Assembly: GCF_000153345.1 (NCBI RefSeq)
Contig: NZ_CH724125.1
Location: 1,933,667 to 1,997,666, forward strand
Direction: 5' to 3'
Length of the DNA: 64,000 nucleotides
Origin: Neptuniibacter caesariensis
GTDB taxonomy: Bacteria; Pseudomonadota; Gammaproteobacteria; Pseudomonadales; Balneatricaceae
Both the position numbers and the translations under genes were made by a program. Positions within the stretch are counted from its first letter, which is position 1; each line of letters begins with the position of its first letter. This document shows, piece by piece, positions 50,110 through 58,707 of the stretch. Under the pieces are notes generated by a model. It ran no database searches and was not told where the DNA came from. It saw only the letters and a list, made by a program, of their open reading frames with translations.

Positions 50110-51426
50110 TTGTTTAAGTCGCCTGAAGTGCTATACAGGGCTATTTTTGATAGTGCCCGCTTCTCTGTTATCGCTACCCGTCTTGATGGTGTTATCTATT
50201 ACTGTAACCAGTATGCGTTGGAGCTCTTAGGGTATTCTGCCGAAGAGATTGTGGATAAAGAGACGCCTGAGCTCATTCATGACCTTTCAGAAGTGTCAGC
50301 GATGGGGGAAAAGCTGAGCTTAGAGTTAGGTATGCCGGTTGCAGGGTTTGAGGCTTTTGTTGCTAAAGCCAGATTGGGCCAGGCTGATGAGAACCAATGG
50401 ACCTATGTGAGCAAAACCGGTGAACGTATACCTGTGCTGCTGTCGGTTACGGAGATAAATGATGATTCTGGTTATCCATGCGGGTTTTTGGGCATAGCTA
50501 AAGATTTACGAGAAGTGGAGCATTTGAAACTGATCAATGAAGAGAGTGAGGAACGCTTTCGTCGGCTTGCTGATGCTGCTTTTGAAGCAATAGCTATTTC
50601 CCGTGCCGGTGAAATCATTGACTGTAATGACCAGTGTTTGATGCTTATGGATACCACGCGGGAAGAGATGATTGGCCGAAATATGATGGATTATATTATC
50701 CCGGAAGACCGTGGGCTGGTGGCTCAAAGAATCAAAGATGACTATCAACAGGTCTATAAAATTACCCTTATACGTGATGATTGCACAACCATACCTGTAG
50801 AAATATCAGGACGTGTGGCGTTATGGGACCATCAGGAAGTGCGTATTTCTGCTATACGAGATATCAAAGACAGAAGTGAGCTAGAAAGAGAATTGCAGCA
50901 AAAGCGTGGGGAGTTGAAGGAGAAAAATCGGCAGCTAAAACATATGGCAATGCATGATGAACTGACCGGTATTGCCAACAGGCGTTCCGCAAAGCTGTAT
51001 CTTGATGAGCTATTATCACCTACAAATCCTCTGATATCGATTTTGATGATCGATGTTGATCACTTCAAAAATATTAACGATACCTGGGGTCATTCAGAGG
51101 GTGACCAAGTGTTACAGGGATTGGTTGCCGAGCTTAATACTTATCTCAGGGCCGCTGATATGCTGGCGCGCTGGGGCGGTGAAGAGTTTATTTGTATACT
51201 CCCTGACACAGGAGTGTCTGCGGCAGAATCTGTAGCTGAAAAACTGCGCTCTGTTGTGGAAAAGAGTCTTTTGGGGAAAGCGACTGTCACAATTAGTATC
51301 GGTGTCGCCTCGACCGAGTTTGGTCAAATGCAGATTGATCAGTTACTTCGTTGCGCTGATCATGCTCTCTATGCGGCTAAAAGTGACGGCAGAAACAGGG
51401 TTGTTATGGATCCCGGTTGGATCTGA
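50110..51426 (+). CDS. PAS-PAS-GGDEF diguanylate cyclase
   Basis: 438 residues from a TTG start with AGGA at 50098-50101; PAS sequence begins at residue 8, so no downstream ATG is possible. Two PAS domains (about 8-130 and 145-255), a short coiled coil (ELQQKRGELKEKNRQLKHM), then a GGDEF domain with an active-site GGEEF at 356-360 and an inhibitory RxxD (RAAD) five residues before it. It should make c-di-GMP and be feedback inhibited. No transmembrane segment, so it senses a cytoplasmic signal. Confidence 0.9.
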   Translation: MFKSPEVLYRAIFDSARFSVIATRLDGVIYYCNQYALELLGYSAEEIVDKETPELIHDLSEVSAMGEKLSLELGMPVAGFEAFVAKARLGQADENQWTYVSKTGERIPVLLSVTEINDDSGYPCGFLGIAKDLREVEHLKLINEESEERFRRLADAAFEAIAISRAGEIIDCNDQCLMLMDTTREEMIGRNMMDYIIPEDRGLVAQRIKDDYQQVYKITLIRDDCTTIPVEISGRVALWDHQEVRISAIRDIKDRSELERELQQKRGELKEKNRQLKHMAMHDELTGIANRRSAKLYLDELLSPTNPLISILMIDVDHFKNINDTWGHSEGDQVLQGLVAELNTYLRAADMLARWGGEEFICILPDTGVSAAESVAEKLRSVVEKSLLGKATVTISIGVASTEFGQMQIDQLLRCADHALYAAKSDGRNRVVMDPGWI

Positions 51427-51462
51427 TCAGTATCCAACTATCTCTATTTTTATCTATGGGTT

Positions 51463-52233
51463 ATGCTGCAGCGTCGCTTTCCGGATGTAGGTATTTTTGT
51501 GCGCTCTGTATTTGCTGTGCTCGTTGTCTTTTTGGTGGGGTGTTCTTCTGAGCCAGTCCGCGATCTTGATTCGTCCAGCAATCAAAGAGGCAGAATCACC
51601 AGCGGTGAGCCTTGGGTGAATAAAACCGCAACGCAAGTAGATGATAATCTGGAGGTTTACCCTTTCTCCATCAATCTACCGCGCAGTGGAAACTATGAGC
51701 CCAATGCTGACTATCTCCTTCCTCTGTTAAGAAACCTCTCGCAGAAAGAGCTATATCGCTTAAAAAATGGGCATAGACTTCGTAGTGCCTATCGTTATGT
51801 ACAGCAGATCAGTTCCAAGGATAATTCTAAGACCGTTCTGGCGCTAAAACAGCAGGGGGCATCAAACTGGGGATATGTGACTACCAGTATTGGGAGGTCA
51901 GGTATTGCTAATGCCTTTGTTGTGGATCAGGCTGGCAATAAACATTACGTGCTAGTTATTAAACGAATGCGGATCTGCCTGGTTAGTAAAGCGGCAGGTG
52001 CTCCGAAATGGCGTAATGGAAAATGGTTGTTCTCGGAGAACCCCGGTGTTTTCGAGTGTACAGGGTCTGCTCGTCTCAATGTCTTTCAGCAAGATTCTGG
52101 TTTTCCAGGTCTTTTAGGCCCCTATTTTGATGAGAACGATACTGTTCTGGTTTTTACCCACCCCGCAGAGCTTAAAGGGATGTTGTTTGCTCTAAAAAGG
52201 CAGTTTCCTCAACTGATTATTCCCCGGGTATGA
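51463..52233 (+). CDS. Putative lipoprotein of unknown function
   Basis: 256 residues. A lipoprotein signal with LVGC puts the acylated Cys at residue 27 (CSSEP). The mature part has no motif I recognise, with a mixed-strand pattern (KTVLALKQQGASNWGYVTTS, FVVDQAGNKHYVLVIKRMR) and three Cys. It lies between a diguanylate cyclase gene and a receiver-domain gene, all on the same strand, so co-regulation is possible but not shown. Ribosome binding site weak. Confidence 0.6.
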   Translation: MLQRRFPDVGIFVRSVFAVLVVFLVGCSSEPVRDLDSSSNQRGRITSGEPWVNKTATQVDDNLEVYPFSINLPRSGNYEPNADYLLPLLRNLSQKELYRLKNGHRLRSAYRYVQQISSKDNSKTVLALKQQGASNWGYVTTSIGRSGIANAFVVDQAGNKHYVLVIKRMRICLVSKAAGAPKWRNGKWLFSENPGVFECTGSARLNVFQQDSGFPGLLGPYFDENDTVLVFTHPAELKGMLFALKRQFPQLIIPRV

Positions 52234-52420
52234 TGACTAGGGAAGTCCGTTTTTTCGGCGCTTCGTCTGGCTTTAAGCATTTGGTTATTGATTAATAATT
52301 CTTTTAATTTCCTCACTGAATCGGCTATTCTGGATAGGTGACCCTGAAATAAAGTTGTGGATTCTTGGCCAAATGTAGTCAGCCAAAACCCTCTTAGATG
52401 TGAGAAGGACTAGAGGTAGG

Positions 52421-53206
52421 ATGAGCCAGATAAAAGTTCTCATTGTAGACGATGCGCGTTTTATTCGTGACCATGTGACACGTATAGTCAAAGAACATTT
52501 CCCTGAATATCAAATAGATGCTGCCGAAGATGGTGATGACGGTCAAAAGGCCATGTCGAAGGTCGATTATGACCTGATACTTTGTGACTGGGAAATGCCC
52601 GGAAAATCTGGCCTTGAGCTGCTTACCTGGGCCCGTTCACAGCCCCATTACGCTGATATCCCCTTCGTAATGGTTACCAGCCGTGGTGAACGAGATTATG
52701 TTCTACAGGCGATACAAGCTGGCGTTAATGACTACATGGGCAAGCCATTTGAAGACCAGCAGCTTGTGGATAAAGTTAAAAAGTATGCGGGTCAAAGGGT
52801 AGAGAGTAGCGCAGATTCTCGACGTAAAGCTGCGCAAATGCTCGCCTCAGGCAAGACCGCTGCAAGCAAAAAAGTTGCAAAAAAGCCCAAGGGCCTTGCG
52901 CATCTTCGTTCTTCTGCTGGCAACTTGCGTTGTGCGGTTAAGGAGATAACGCTGCAAAACGTAAAAGTGATGGTTAAAAGGGAAGAGGGGATTCCTCAGC
53001 TTTTAGAACCTGTGGTCGTTGATATTGAACAGGTTTCCGGGGGCAGCGTTGCGCAAATGAATGGATTTATTATTGGTTTGCAGGCGAATGAGAAAAGCCA
53101 GGAAACCACCTTTTTGGCTGTCGATGTTCAGTTTGTTGATAATGACCCTGAGAAACTTGAAGTGCTTACGGGCTATATTGCCAGCTTAAATAAGAAACCG
53201 AAGTAA
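52421..53206 (+). CDS. Receiver-domain response regulator with an uncharacterised output region
   Basis: 261 residues from the ATG at 52421 with AGAGG just ahead. The receiver domain spans 1-120: acidic pair DDARF (10-11), phospho-acceptor Asp in LILCDWEMPGKSG (near residue 54), Ser/Thr in VTSRGERDY and Lys in MGKPFEDQQ. After a Lys/Ala-rich linker (about 130-165) comes a 95-residue C-terminal domain (LRCAVKEITLQNVKVMVKRE, then FLAVDVQFVDN). The fold may be PilZ-like, but I do not see the RxxxR and D/NxSxxG pair, so c-di-GMP binding is unsupported. Confidence 0.7.
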   Translation: MSQIKVLIVDDARFIRDHVTRIVKEHFPEYQIDAAEDGDDGQKAMSKVDYDLILCDWEMPGKSGLELLTWARSQPHYADIPFVMVTSRGERDYVLQAIQAGVNDYMGKPFEDQQLVDKVKKYAGQRVESSADSRRKAAQMLASGKTAASKKVAKKPKGLAHLRSSAGNLRCAVKEITLQNVKVMVKREEGIPQLLEPVVVDIEQVSGGSVAQMNGFIIGLQANEKSQETTFLAVDVQFVDNDPEKLEVLTGYIASLNKKPK

Positions 53207-53218
53207 TAACCTGGGAAC

Positions 53219-53247
53219 AAAAAAGGCTGCTTATTGCAGCCTTTTTT
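53219..53247. terminator. Terminator after the receiver-domain gene
   Basis: A 12-bp stem (53219-53230 with 53236-53247), loop TTATT, T run; it also has an A run for the gene on the opposite strand. Confidence 0.9.
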
Positions 53248-53276
53248 CATCGGATCAGAACATCCTTGGTGTCGGT

Positions 53277-53543
53277 TTAATAGAGCGCTTGCTCATCCTT
53301 AATCACATCGATCAATACTTCTAAAAATAGTTTGTCAGCTTCGCTGTGTTCCACTGGTATTTTGATGTTAGTGGATGCAGATAACATATCAGCAATTACG
53401 ACTTCAGCATTTTCATCGTTGAGGTGCTCGCGCGCGATATCCAGTGCTTTTTCACAGATTTCAGGTTCAACCAAAACCTTGCGGATAAATGACATAAGTT
53501 CGTTAATTACGCGCTCTTTATTCTTAATCTCAGCGACACTCAT
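53277..53543 (-). CDS. Small helical protein of unknown function
   Basis: 88 residues, with an AGGAG site seven bases before the ATG. It is predicted helical and acidic (DKLFLEVLIDVIKDEQALY at the end); no Cys and no transmembrane segment. It looks like a real gene because of its ribosome binding site and its terminator, shared with the convergent receiver-domain gene. I do not recognise it. Confidence 0.55.
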   Translation of the reverse strand: MSVAEIKNKERVINELMSFIRKVLVEPEICEKALDIAREHLNDENAEVVIADMLSASTNIKIPVEHSEADKLFLEVLIDVIKDEQALY

Positions 53544-53994
53544 AGGGATCTCCTGTACATGTTATCTCAGAGCCTGAAGGGGTGTTTTCTCGACCCTGTC
53601 TGAGCTTTTATAGACAAAACTATAACCTGAACCGGAGTTAGAAGGTAGTTTCATACGCCAATCCCACGGAATATCGCAGTTGCGGTATGTTTTTGTTGAA
53701 AAAATAAACGCTGCTTGCGACAATTACCGCCTCGAATTTTGAGGCCTTGAGTGTGTAGGGAACCCCGAAGCTCAGGGAGACAGCTTTCTAAGGGCCGTTT
53801 CTCAAAGGTCTGTCGGTTGGGCGATCCCCAGCGCCGGCACACACCCGAACGTGAACCTACAACTCTACCCCTGGAATGGTTCAGAGTGAGATCGCTAGAG
53901 ATTCAACAAGTATTGTCTGGTATAGGCACGTTCAACGTTACAGAAACTAAAACTGTTAATTTCGTCAGTAACGAGACACTGACGTCGTTAGAGG
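53544..53994 (+). other. Long non-coding leader before ilvI
   Basis: A 451-base gap with no credible protein. It holds several inverted repeats: GCCTC/GAGGC (53729-53745), GTGTGT/ACACAC (53751-53756 with 53839-53844), GACAG/CTGTC (53779-53783 with 53810-53814), TGAACC/GGTTCA (53852-53857 with 53878-53883), and CGTCAGT/ACTGACG (53963-53969 with 53978-53984). No run of T marks an attenuator terminator. Confidence 0.5.
53749..53883 (+). ncRNA. Candidate structured RNA in the ilvIH leader
   Basis: The nested and adjacent helices described above would fold about 100 bases into a closed multi-branch domain (GTGTGT/ACACAC outside, GACAG/CTGTC inside) with a second hairpin after it. It matches no riboswitch or leader that I recognise. 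Evidence is base pairing by eye only. Confidence 0.25.
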
Positions 53995-54003
53995 GTGAGA
54001 AAA

Positions 54004-55725
54004 GTGGAATTACTTTCAGGCGCAGAAATGGTTGTTCGCGCGCTTCGTGATGAAGGCGTTAAATACATCTACGGTTATCCGGGTGGTGCACTACTGCACA
54101 TCTATGATGCTATCTTCACTCAGGAAGAAGTCGAACATGTTCTGGTCCGCCACGAACAAGCTGCCACTCATATGGCAGATGCGTATGCGCGTGCTACAGG
54201 TAAAGCAGGTGTAGCGCTGGTTACTTCTGGTCCAGGTGCAACTAATGCCGTTACAGGTATTGCTACCGCATACATGGACTCTATTCCTATGGTCGTTATC
54301 ACGGGTCAGGTAATGTCACACCTGATTGGTGAAGACGCTTTCCAGGAAACCGATATGATCGGTGTCTCTCGTCCAATCGTTAAGCACAGTTTCAGCGTGC
54401 AACGTCCGGAAGAGATCCCTGAGATCATTAAAAAAGCTTTCCACATTGCTGAAAGCGGTCGTCCAGGACCGGTTGTCGTTGATATTCCTAAGGATATGAC
54501 AACGCCGACTGAACGTTACGAGTATGAGTACCCTAAGAGCGTGAAAATGCGTTCTTACAACCCGATCTCTAAAGGCCATACTGGACAGATCAAAAAAGCA
54601 GTAGATATGCTACTGGCGGCTAAGCGCCCAGTTATCTACACCGGCGGTGGTGTCATTATGGGTAACGCGAGTCAGGAACTGACTGCACTCGCGCAAGAGC
54701 TTGGCTACCCCGTAACGAATACCTTGATGGGTCTGGGTGGTTACCCGGGCACTGACAAACAGTTCATTGGCATGTTGGGTATGCATGGTAGCTATGAAGC
54801 TAACATGGCGATGCACCATAGCGATATGATTCTGGCAGTAGGCGCACGTTTTGATGATCGTGTGACTAACGGTACTGACAAGTTCTGTCCGACAGCGAAG
54901 ATTGTTCACATCGATATTGATCCGGCTTCTATCTCTAAGACGATTAAAGCTGATGTACCAATCGTAGGTCCTGCTCAGGCAGTACTGAAAGAGATGCTGG
55001 AACAGGTTCAGGCTGCAAAGAAAGCTCCTTGTGCTGACAGCATGAAACTGTGGTGGGAGCAGATCGAAGAGTGGCGTGCGCGCCATGGTGGTCGTTATAA
55101 GACCGATGACTCTGAGCTGATGAAGCCTCAGCAGGTGATCGAAATGCTTAGCAAAGTGACCAATGGTGATGCGTACGTTTGTTCTGACGTAGGTCAGCAT
55201 CAGATGTTTGCTGCTCAGTACTACAAGTTCAATAAGCCAAACCGTTGGATTAACTCCGGTGGCCTTGGCACGATGGGCTTTGGTCTGCCAGCTGCGATGG
55301 GCGTTAAGATGAACTTCCCTGAAGAAGAGGTGGTTTGTGTAACGGGCGAAGGCAGTATCCAGATGAATATCCAGGAGCTGTCTACGATCAGTCAGTACGA
55401 TATCCCGGTTAAGGTTATCTGCCTGAACAACCAGTCTCTCGGTATGGTTCGTCAGTGGCAGGACATGAACTATGAGTCTCGTCACTCTCAGTCTTACATG
55501 AAGTCGCTACCTGACTTTATGAAACTGGTTGAGTCTTATGGACATGTAGGTATCAAAGTTGAACGCTACGAAGATCTGGAAGGCGCAATGCGCGAAGCCT
55601 TTGCAATGAAAGATCGTATGGTATTCATGGATATTGCAGTGGATCCGTTTGAGCACGTTTACCCAATGCAGGTACCGCGTGGTTCTATGCGTGACATGTG
55701 GCTGAGCAAAACGGAGAGAACATAA
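54004..55725 (+). CDS. ilvI: Acetolactate synthase large subunit
   Basis: 573 residues from a GTG at 54004, which gives the family start ([20 protein letters not shown]); a GTG three codons earlier overlaps the GAGGGTGAG binding site. Contains [33 protein letters not shown] and the thiamine-diphosphate motif [14 protein letters not shown] (GEG in place of GDG). It condenses pyruvate units in valine, leucine and isoleucine synthesis. ilvH follows by two bases. Confidence 0.96.
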   Translation: MELLSGAEMVVRALRDEGVKYIYGYPGGALLHIYDAIFTQEEVEHVLVRHEQAATHMADAYARATGKAGVALVTSGPGATNAVTGIATAYMDSIPMVVITGQVMSHLIGEDAFQETDMIGVSRPIVKHSFSVQRPEEIPEIIKKAFHIAESGRPGPVVVDIPKDMTTPTERYEYEYPKSVKMRSYNPISKGHTGQIKKAVDMLLAAKRPVIYTGGGVIMGNASQELTALAQELGYPVTNTLMGLGGYPGTDKQFIGMLGMHGSYEANMAMHHSDMILAVGARFDDRVTNGTDKFCPTAKIVHIDIDPASISKTIKADVPIVGPAQAVLKEMLEQVQAAKKAPCADSMKLWWEQIEEWRARHGGRYKTDDSELMKPQQVIEMLSKVTNGDAYVCSDVGQHQMFAAQYYKFNKPNRWINSGGLGTMGFGLPAAMGVKMNFPEEEVVCVTGEGSIQMNIQELSTISQYDIPVKVICLNNQSLGMVRQWQDMNYESRHSQSYMKSLPDFMKLVESYGHVGIKVERYEDLEGAMREAFAMKDRMVFMDIAVDPFEHVYPMQVPRGSMRDMWLSKTERT

Positions 55726-55727
55726 TC

Positions 55728-56222
55728 ATGCGTCATATTATTTCAGTATTGATGGAAAACGAGCCAGGTGCACTGTCTCGCGTAGTGGGTTTGTTCTCTC
55801 AGCGTAACTTCAACATTGAATCACTAACGGTAGCGCCAACCGAAGACGAAACACTGTCTCGTCTGACGGTAACGACTATCGGTGATGATCGTGTTGTTGA
55901 GCAGATCACAAAGCAGCTGAATAAGCTAATTGATGTAGTAAAAGTTGTTGATTTGACGGAAGGTGACCATCTTGAGCGTGAGCTGATGATGATCAAGATG
56001 AAGGCAAACAACGGAACGGTACGTGCAGAGATCAAACGTACTGCGGACATCTTCCGTGGCACTATTATTGATGTAACGCCGAATACTTTTACGGTTCAGT
56101 TGGTAGGCTCTAGCAGCAAACTGGATGCGTTTATTGAAGCGCTGGGCACTTCTAATATTATGGAAGTTGTTCGTTCTGGTGTATCCGGTATTGCTCGTGG
56201 TGAGAAGGTTCTGACACTGTAA
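55728..56222 (+). CDS. ilvH: Acetolactate synthase small (regulatory) subunit
   Basis: 164 residues from the ATG at 55728; the frame runs back into ilvI but MRHIISVLMENEPGALSRVV is the family start. An N-terminal ACT domain (about 4-78) binds valine for feedback inhibition; the C-terminal domain follows. It pairs with ilvI two bases upstream. In E. coli Lrp controls the operon; no Lrp site is recognisable here. Confidence 0.96.
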   Translation: MRHIISVLMENEPGALSRVVGLFSQRNFNIESLTVAPTEDETLSRLTVTTIGDDRVVEQITKQLNKLIDVVKVVDLTEGDHLERELMMIKMKANNGTVRAEIKRTADIFRGTIIDVTPNTFTVQLVGSSSKLDAFIEALGTSNIMEVVRSGVSGIARGEKVLTL

Positions 56223-56246
56223 GTCAACCTCCCCCTGTGAGATCAT

Positions 56247-56280
56247 AAGCCGCGCTCTGGTCACAGAGTGCGGCTTTTTT
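56247..56280 (+). terminator. Terminator after ilvH
   Basis: A stem of 13 pairs (56247-56259 with 56264-56276, one G-T), loop GTCA, then T run. Confidence 0.9.
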
Positions 56281-56299
56281 GTGTCTGAGGAGAATCAAC

Positions 56300-56917
56300 G
56301 TGATTATAGAAATGTCCGAGTTAAGTAAACTGCAGGCTTACCATACATTGACGCAGGTAGTTGTGCCGCGTCCGGTTGCCTGGGTTTTATCGGAAAATGA
56401 AACCGGTGAGCTTAATCTGGCTCCTTACTCATACTTTTCTGCGGTTTGTAGCGATCCTCCTGTCATTATGATCTCTGTAGGTCCTGCAAAACCTGATGGT
56501 AGTGAGAAAGACACTTATCGAAATATCATGAGTAAGAAGCAGTTTGTGATCCATATTGCGGGATCGGATATGGCTAATGAGGTCACGCAAAGCTCTGCGT
56601 CACTGGACCATGGTATTTCTGAAGTTGAGCATTGTGGTCTTGAATTAGAAACCATAGAAGGGTTTTCGCTACCACGTGTCAAAGGGCCAAAAATTGCACT
56701 GGCTTGCTCCCTTTACCAGCAGCAGGATATCGGTAATAACAATCAACATCTGATCTTTGGTGAAATCGAAAAAATCTGGGTGGATGATGCGGTTGTGACT
56801 ACAGATGATAAAGGCAGAGCCAAAATCGATGCTGTTAAAGTTGATCCGTTAGGACGCCTTGGCGGCACAGAATACGAAACCTTTGGTCAGGTGCTTTCGG
56901 TTCCGCGTCCTGCCTGA
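56300..56917 (+). CDS. Flavin reductase-like FMN-binding protein
   Basis: 205 residues from a GTG at 56300 with GAGGAG at 56286-56291. It has a split-barrel flavin-binding fold: VVPRPVAWVLSENETGELNL, APYSYFSAVCSDPPVIMISV, then DTYRNIMSKKQFVIHI. Members reduce flavins with NAD(P)H or are FMN-binding proteins of unknown partner. It starts immediately after the ilvH terminator, so it needs its own promoter or read-through. Confidence 0.85.
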   Translation: MIIEMSELSKLQAYHTLTQVVVPRPVAWVLSENETGELNLAPYSYFSAVCSDPPVIMISVGPAKPDGSEKDTYRNIMSKKQFVIHIAGSDMANEVTQSSASLDHGISEVEHCGLELETIEGFSLPRVKGPKIALACSLYQQQDIGNNNQHLIFGEIEKIWVDDAVVTTDDKGRAKIDAVKVDPLGRLGGTEYETFGQVLSVPRPA

Positions 56918-56950
56918 TTTGCCAAAAATGAGGGTGTGCTGCCTGCGAAG

Positions 56951-57223
56951 TCAGGCAGCAAAGGAATGTTTTAACTCGGCGAGTTTCTTTTCGCACAGGT
57001 CCACATCTACACAGATCCGTTTATCTGTGGAACGGCGGCTAAAGCTCATATTCCCACTGCGTCTGCGTCGTTCAGTGCCTTGATATTGCGCATTACTCCA
57101 TTGTTGCAACCACTCTTCAGCGTGATTGAGCGTTGGCATTAATGGGCTTTGACGGCCTTTACCCTTTTCGTACCAATAGAAAACAATCTGGTAGTTTTTA
57201 AAGTCTTTGATCAACTTTGGCAT
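56951..57223 (-). CDS. Small conserved-looking protein of unknown function
   Basis: 90 residues. The N-terminal half is aromatic-rich (NYQIVFYWYEKGKGRQSPLM, HAEEWLQQW). The C-terminal half carries GTERRRRSG and SRRSTDKR, short Arg-rich blocks, then a CVDVDLC pair. No ribosome binding site is obvious and I know no function. The pattern TERRR...DRR resembles the C-terminal tail of the unknown protein at 9467, but only as a compositional likeness. Confidence 0.55.
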   Translation of the reverse strand: MPKLIKDFKNYQIVFYWYEKGKGRQSPLMPTLNHAEEWLQQWSNAQYQGTERRRRSGNMSFSRRSTDKRICVDVDLCEKKLAELKHSFAA

Positions 57224-57324
57224 GGTTCGGCATCAACAATAGCTAGGTAAGTAATAGGACCTAGTTTAATGATCGAAACTTAACAGAAGCTTATGTGAAT
57301 GCAGAAAATGCTGAATGCAGCGTA

Positions 57325-57352
57325 ATAACAAAGGGCCGAGGCCCTTTGTTAT
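57325..57352 (-). terminator. Hairpin after the dihaem peroxidase gene
   Basis: A 13-bp perfect stem (57325-57337 with 57340-57352), tight GA loop. On the minus strand it follows the stop at 57363 by 10 bases and is trailed by TTATTA. Probable terminator with a short T-rich arm. Confidence 0.7.
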
Positions 57353-57362
57353 CGGAAAAGGG

Positions 57363-58529
57363 TTACTTTTCAAGCAGGTGTTCGTAGCGTTTGTCCGTTA
57401 GAGTTTTCATAAACGCAACCAAGGCGTCGATTCGTTGCTCTTTTAGAGCAGGTCCTGTTTCCAGTTCCTTGAAGGATATATTCTCTGCCACTTCAGGATT
57501 GCCCCATGGGTTTCCTGTTTCTGGATTGATCTGGCGCTTGGCACTGCGGCTATTGTATTTATCGTAGAACAGCACCACAGTGCGAAGATCCTGGAATACA
57601 CCGTTGTGCATATAAGGGCTGGTGACTGCTATGTTTCTTAAGGTGGGCACTTTGAACTTGCCTGCCTGTTTTGGATCATTAACCTGTGGGTTGTTGAGTA
57701 AGCCTAAATCCTGAGTGGTGATGGCTACACCGTTCTTCTCCCGACCCGCGATATTGGTTGGGACGCCAATGTTATGGTATTCATAATTAGTGAACGTCTC
57801 TTGCGGATGGCGTTGCGATTTATTTAACTGGTGGCAGAGGTTACAGTTCGTAAACTGCTGTGAGAAAAACAGTGTACGCCCCAGTTCTTCCTGCTTCGTC
57901 ATCTTGTATTCACCACGCAGATAGCGATCATACTTTGAATCGAACGGTGCAAACAATTCGGTACGTTCGAAGCTGGCAATGCTGTCGGCCATCGCTGCGT
58001 AGGCTTTATCTTGATCGGTGAATATTTTCGAGCCGTAAATGGCTTCGAATGCAGCGATATAAACGGGGCTTTCCTGCAGGCGTGCCACGGTAAACGCTTT
58101 AGATGGAAGACCCATCTCGACAGGGTTCATAGGTGGCCCGCCCGCTTGTCCGGCTAAGTTCGACTCTCGTCCATCATGAAACTGGCCGCCTACATACTGA
58201 CCTTCCTTATTCAGGTGAAACTCGGGACTGAACATTGCGTATGCCGCCGTTGGCGCATTGCGATCGCCAAGAGATTTTCCGTCATCACCCAGCGAAAACG
58301 CTCCAGCAACACCATTATCCCTGGGGTCAGCAAAACCGTTTGTCGGTGCGTGGCAGGTTGCGCAAGACTGGGTACGCTTAAGCGACAGGTTTGTATCGAA
58401 AAAGAGTTGCTGCCCCAGTTGCTCTTTGTTGAGTGATAGCTGTGTTGGTTGGCTATTGTTTTCAGTACAGGCTGATATAAGCAAGACCGCAGAGAGATAC
58501 ATGGCCAGTTTTGCGTGAGTTATCGACAT
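57363..58529 (-). CDS. Dihaem cytochrome c peroxidase/MauG-family lipoprotein
   Basis: 388 residues. A lipoprotein signal (LLISAC, Cys21) anchors it to a membrane facing the periplasm. Two c-type haem motifs are present: CATCH (56-60) and CNLCH (229-233). GDRNAPTAAYAMFSPEFHLN and FKVPTLRNIAVTSPYMHNGV match the CcpA/MauG family. It probably reduces hydrogen peroxide or oxidises a cofactor. A Fur-like box overlaps its TATAAT. Confidence 0.88.
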   Translation of the reverse strand: MSITHAKLAMYLSAVLLISACTENNSQPTQLSLNKEQLGQQLFFDTNLSLKRTQSCATCHAPTNGFADPRDNGVAGAFSLGDDGKSLGDRNAPTAAYAMFSPEFHLNKEGQYVGGQFHDGRESNLAGQAGGPPMNPVEMGLPSKAFTVARLQESPVYIAAFEAIYGSKIFTDQDKAYAAMADSIASFERTELFAPFDSKYDRYLRGEYKMTKQEELGRTLFFSQQFTNCNLCHQLNKSQRHPQETFTNYEYHNIGVPTNIAGREKNGVAITTQDLGLLNNPQVNDPKQAGKFKVPTLRNIAVTSPYMHNGVFQDLRTVVLFYDKYNSRSAKRQINPETGNPWGNPEVAENISFKELETGPALKEQRIDALVAFMKTLTDKRYEHLLEK

Positions 58530-58560
58530 AATTCTTTGCTCATAAGAATTGATTGCATAA

Positions 58561-58579
58561 GTTAATGCGAATGATTATA
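58561..58579 (-). promoter_or_regulatory. Fur-like box over the peroxidase -10
   Basis: The 19 bases match the Fur consensus at 14 of 19 positions by my count. On the minus strand the segment next to it reads TATAATCATT, so the box lies over the -10 of the peroxidase gene. Iron control is inferred. Confidence 0.4.
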
Positions 58580-58707
58580 CATTTATTTACATGTCTGCTG
58601 ATGATTTTGATCAACTAAGTGGGCTGATGGGTACAAACAATAGGGCTGGATTAGCGTGGTAAGGCAGGGTACCTTCGTAGAGGAAGGTTGCTAAGGAAGA
58701 TAGTTCA

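Noticed and set aside
52421-53206. PilZ domain in the receiver protein
   Set aside because: The length and strand pattern fit, but the RxxxR and D/NxSxxG c-di-GMP-binding motifs are not seen.
53720-53910. 6S RNA or another known RNA gene
   Set aside because: Some words resemble 6S RNA (CTTGAG, GTGAACC...GGTTC), but the long double-stranded arms, central bubble and usual position near zapA are lacking. Not enough to name it.
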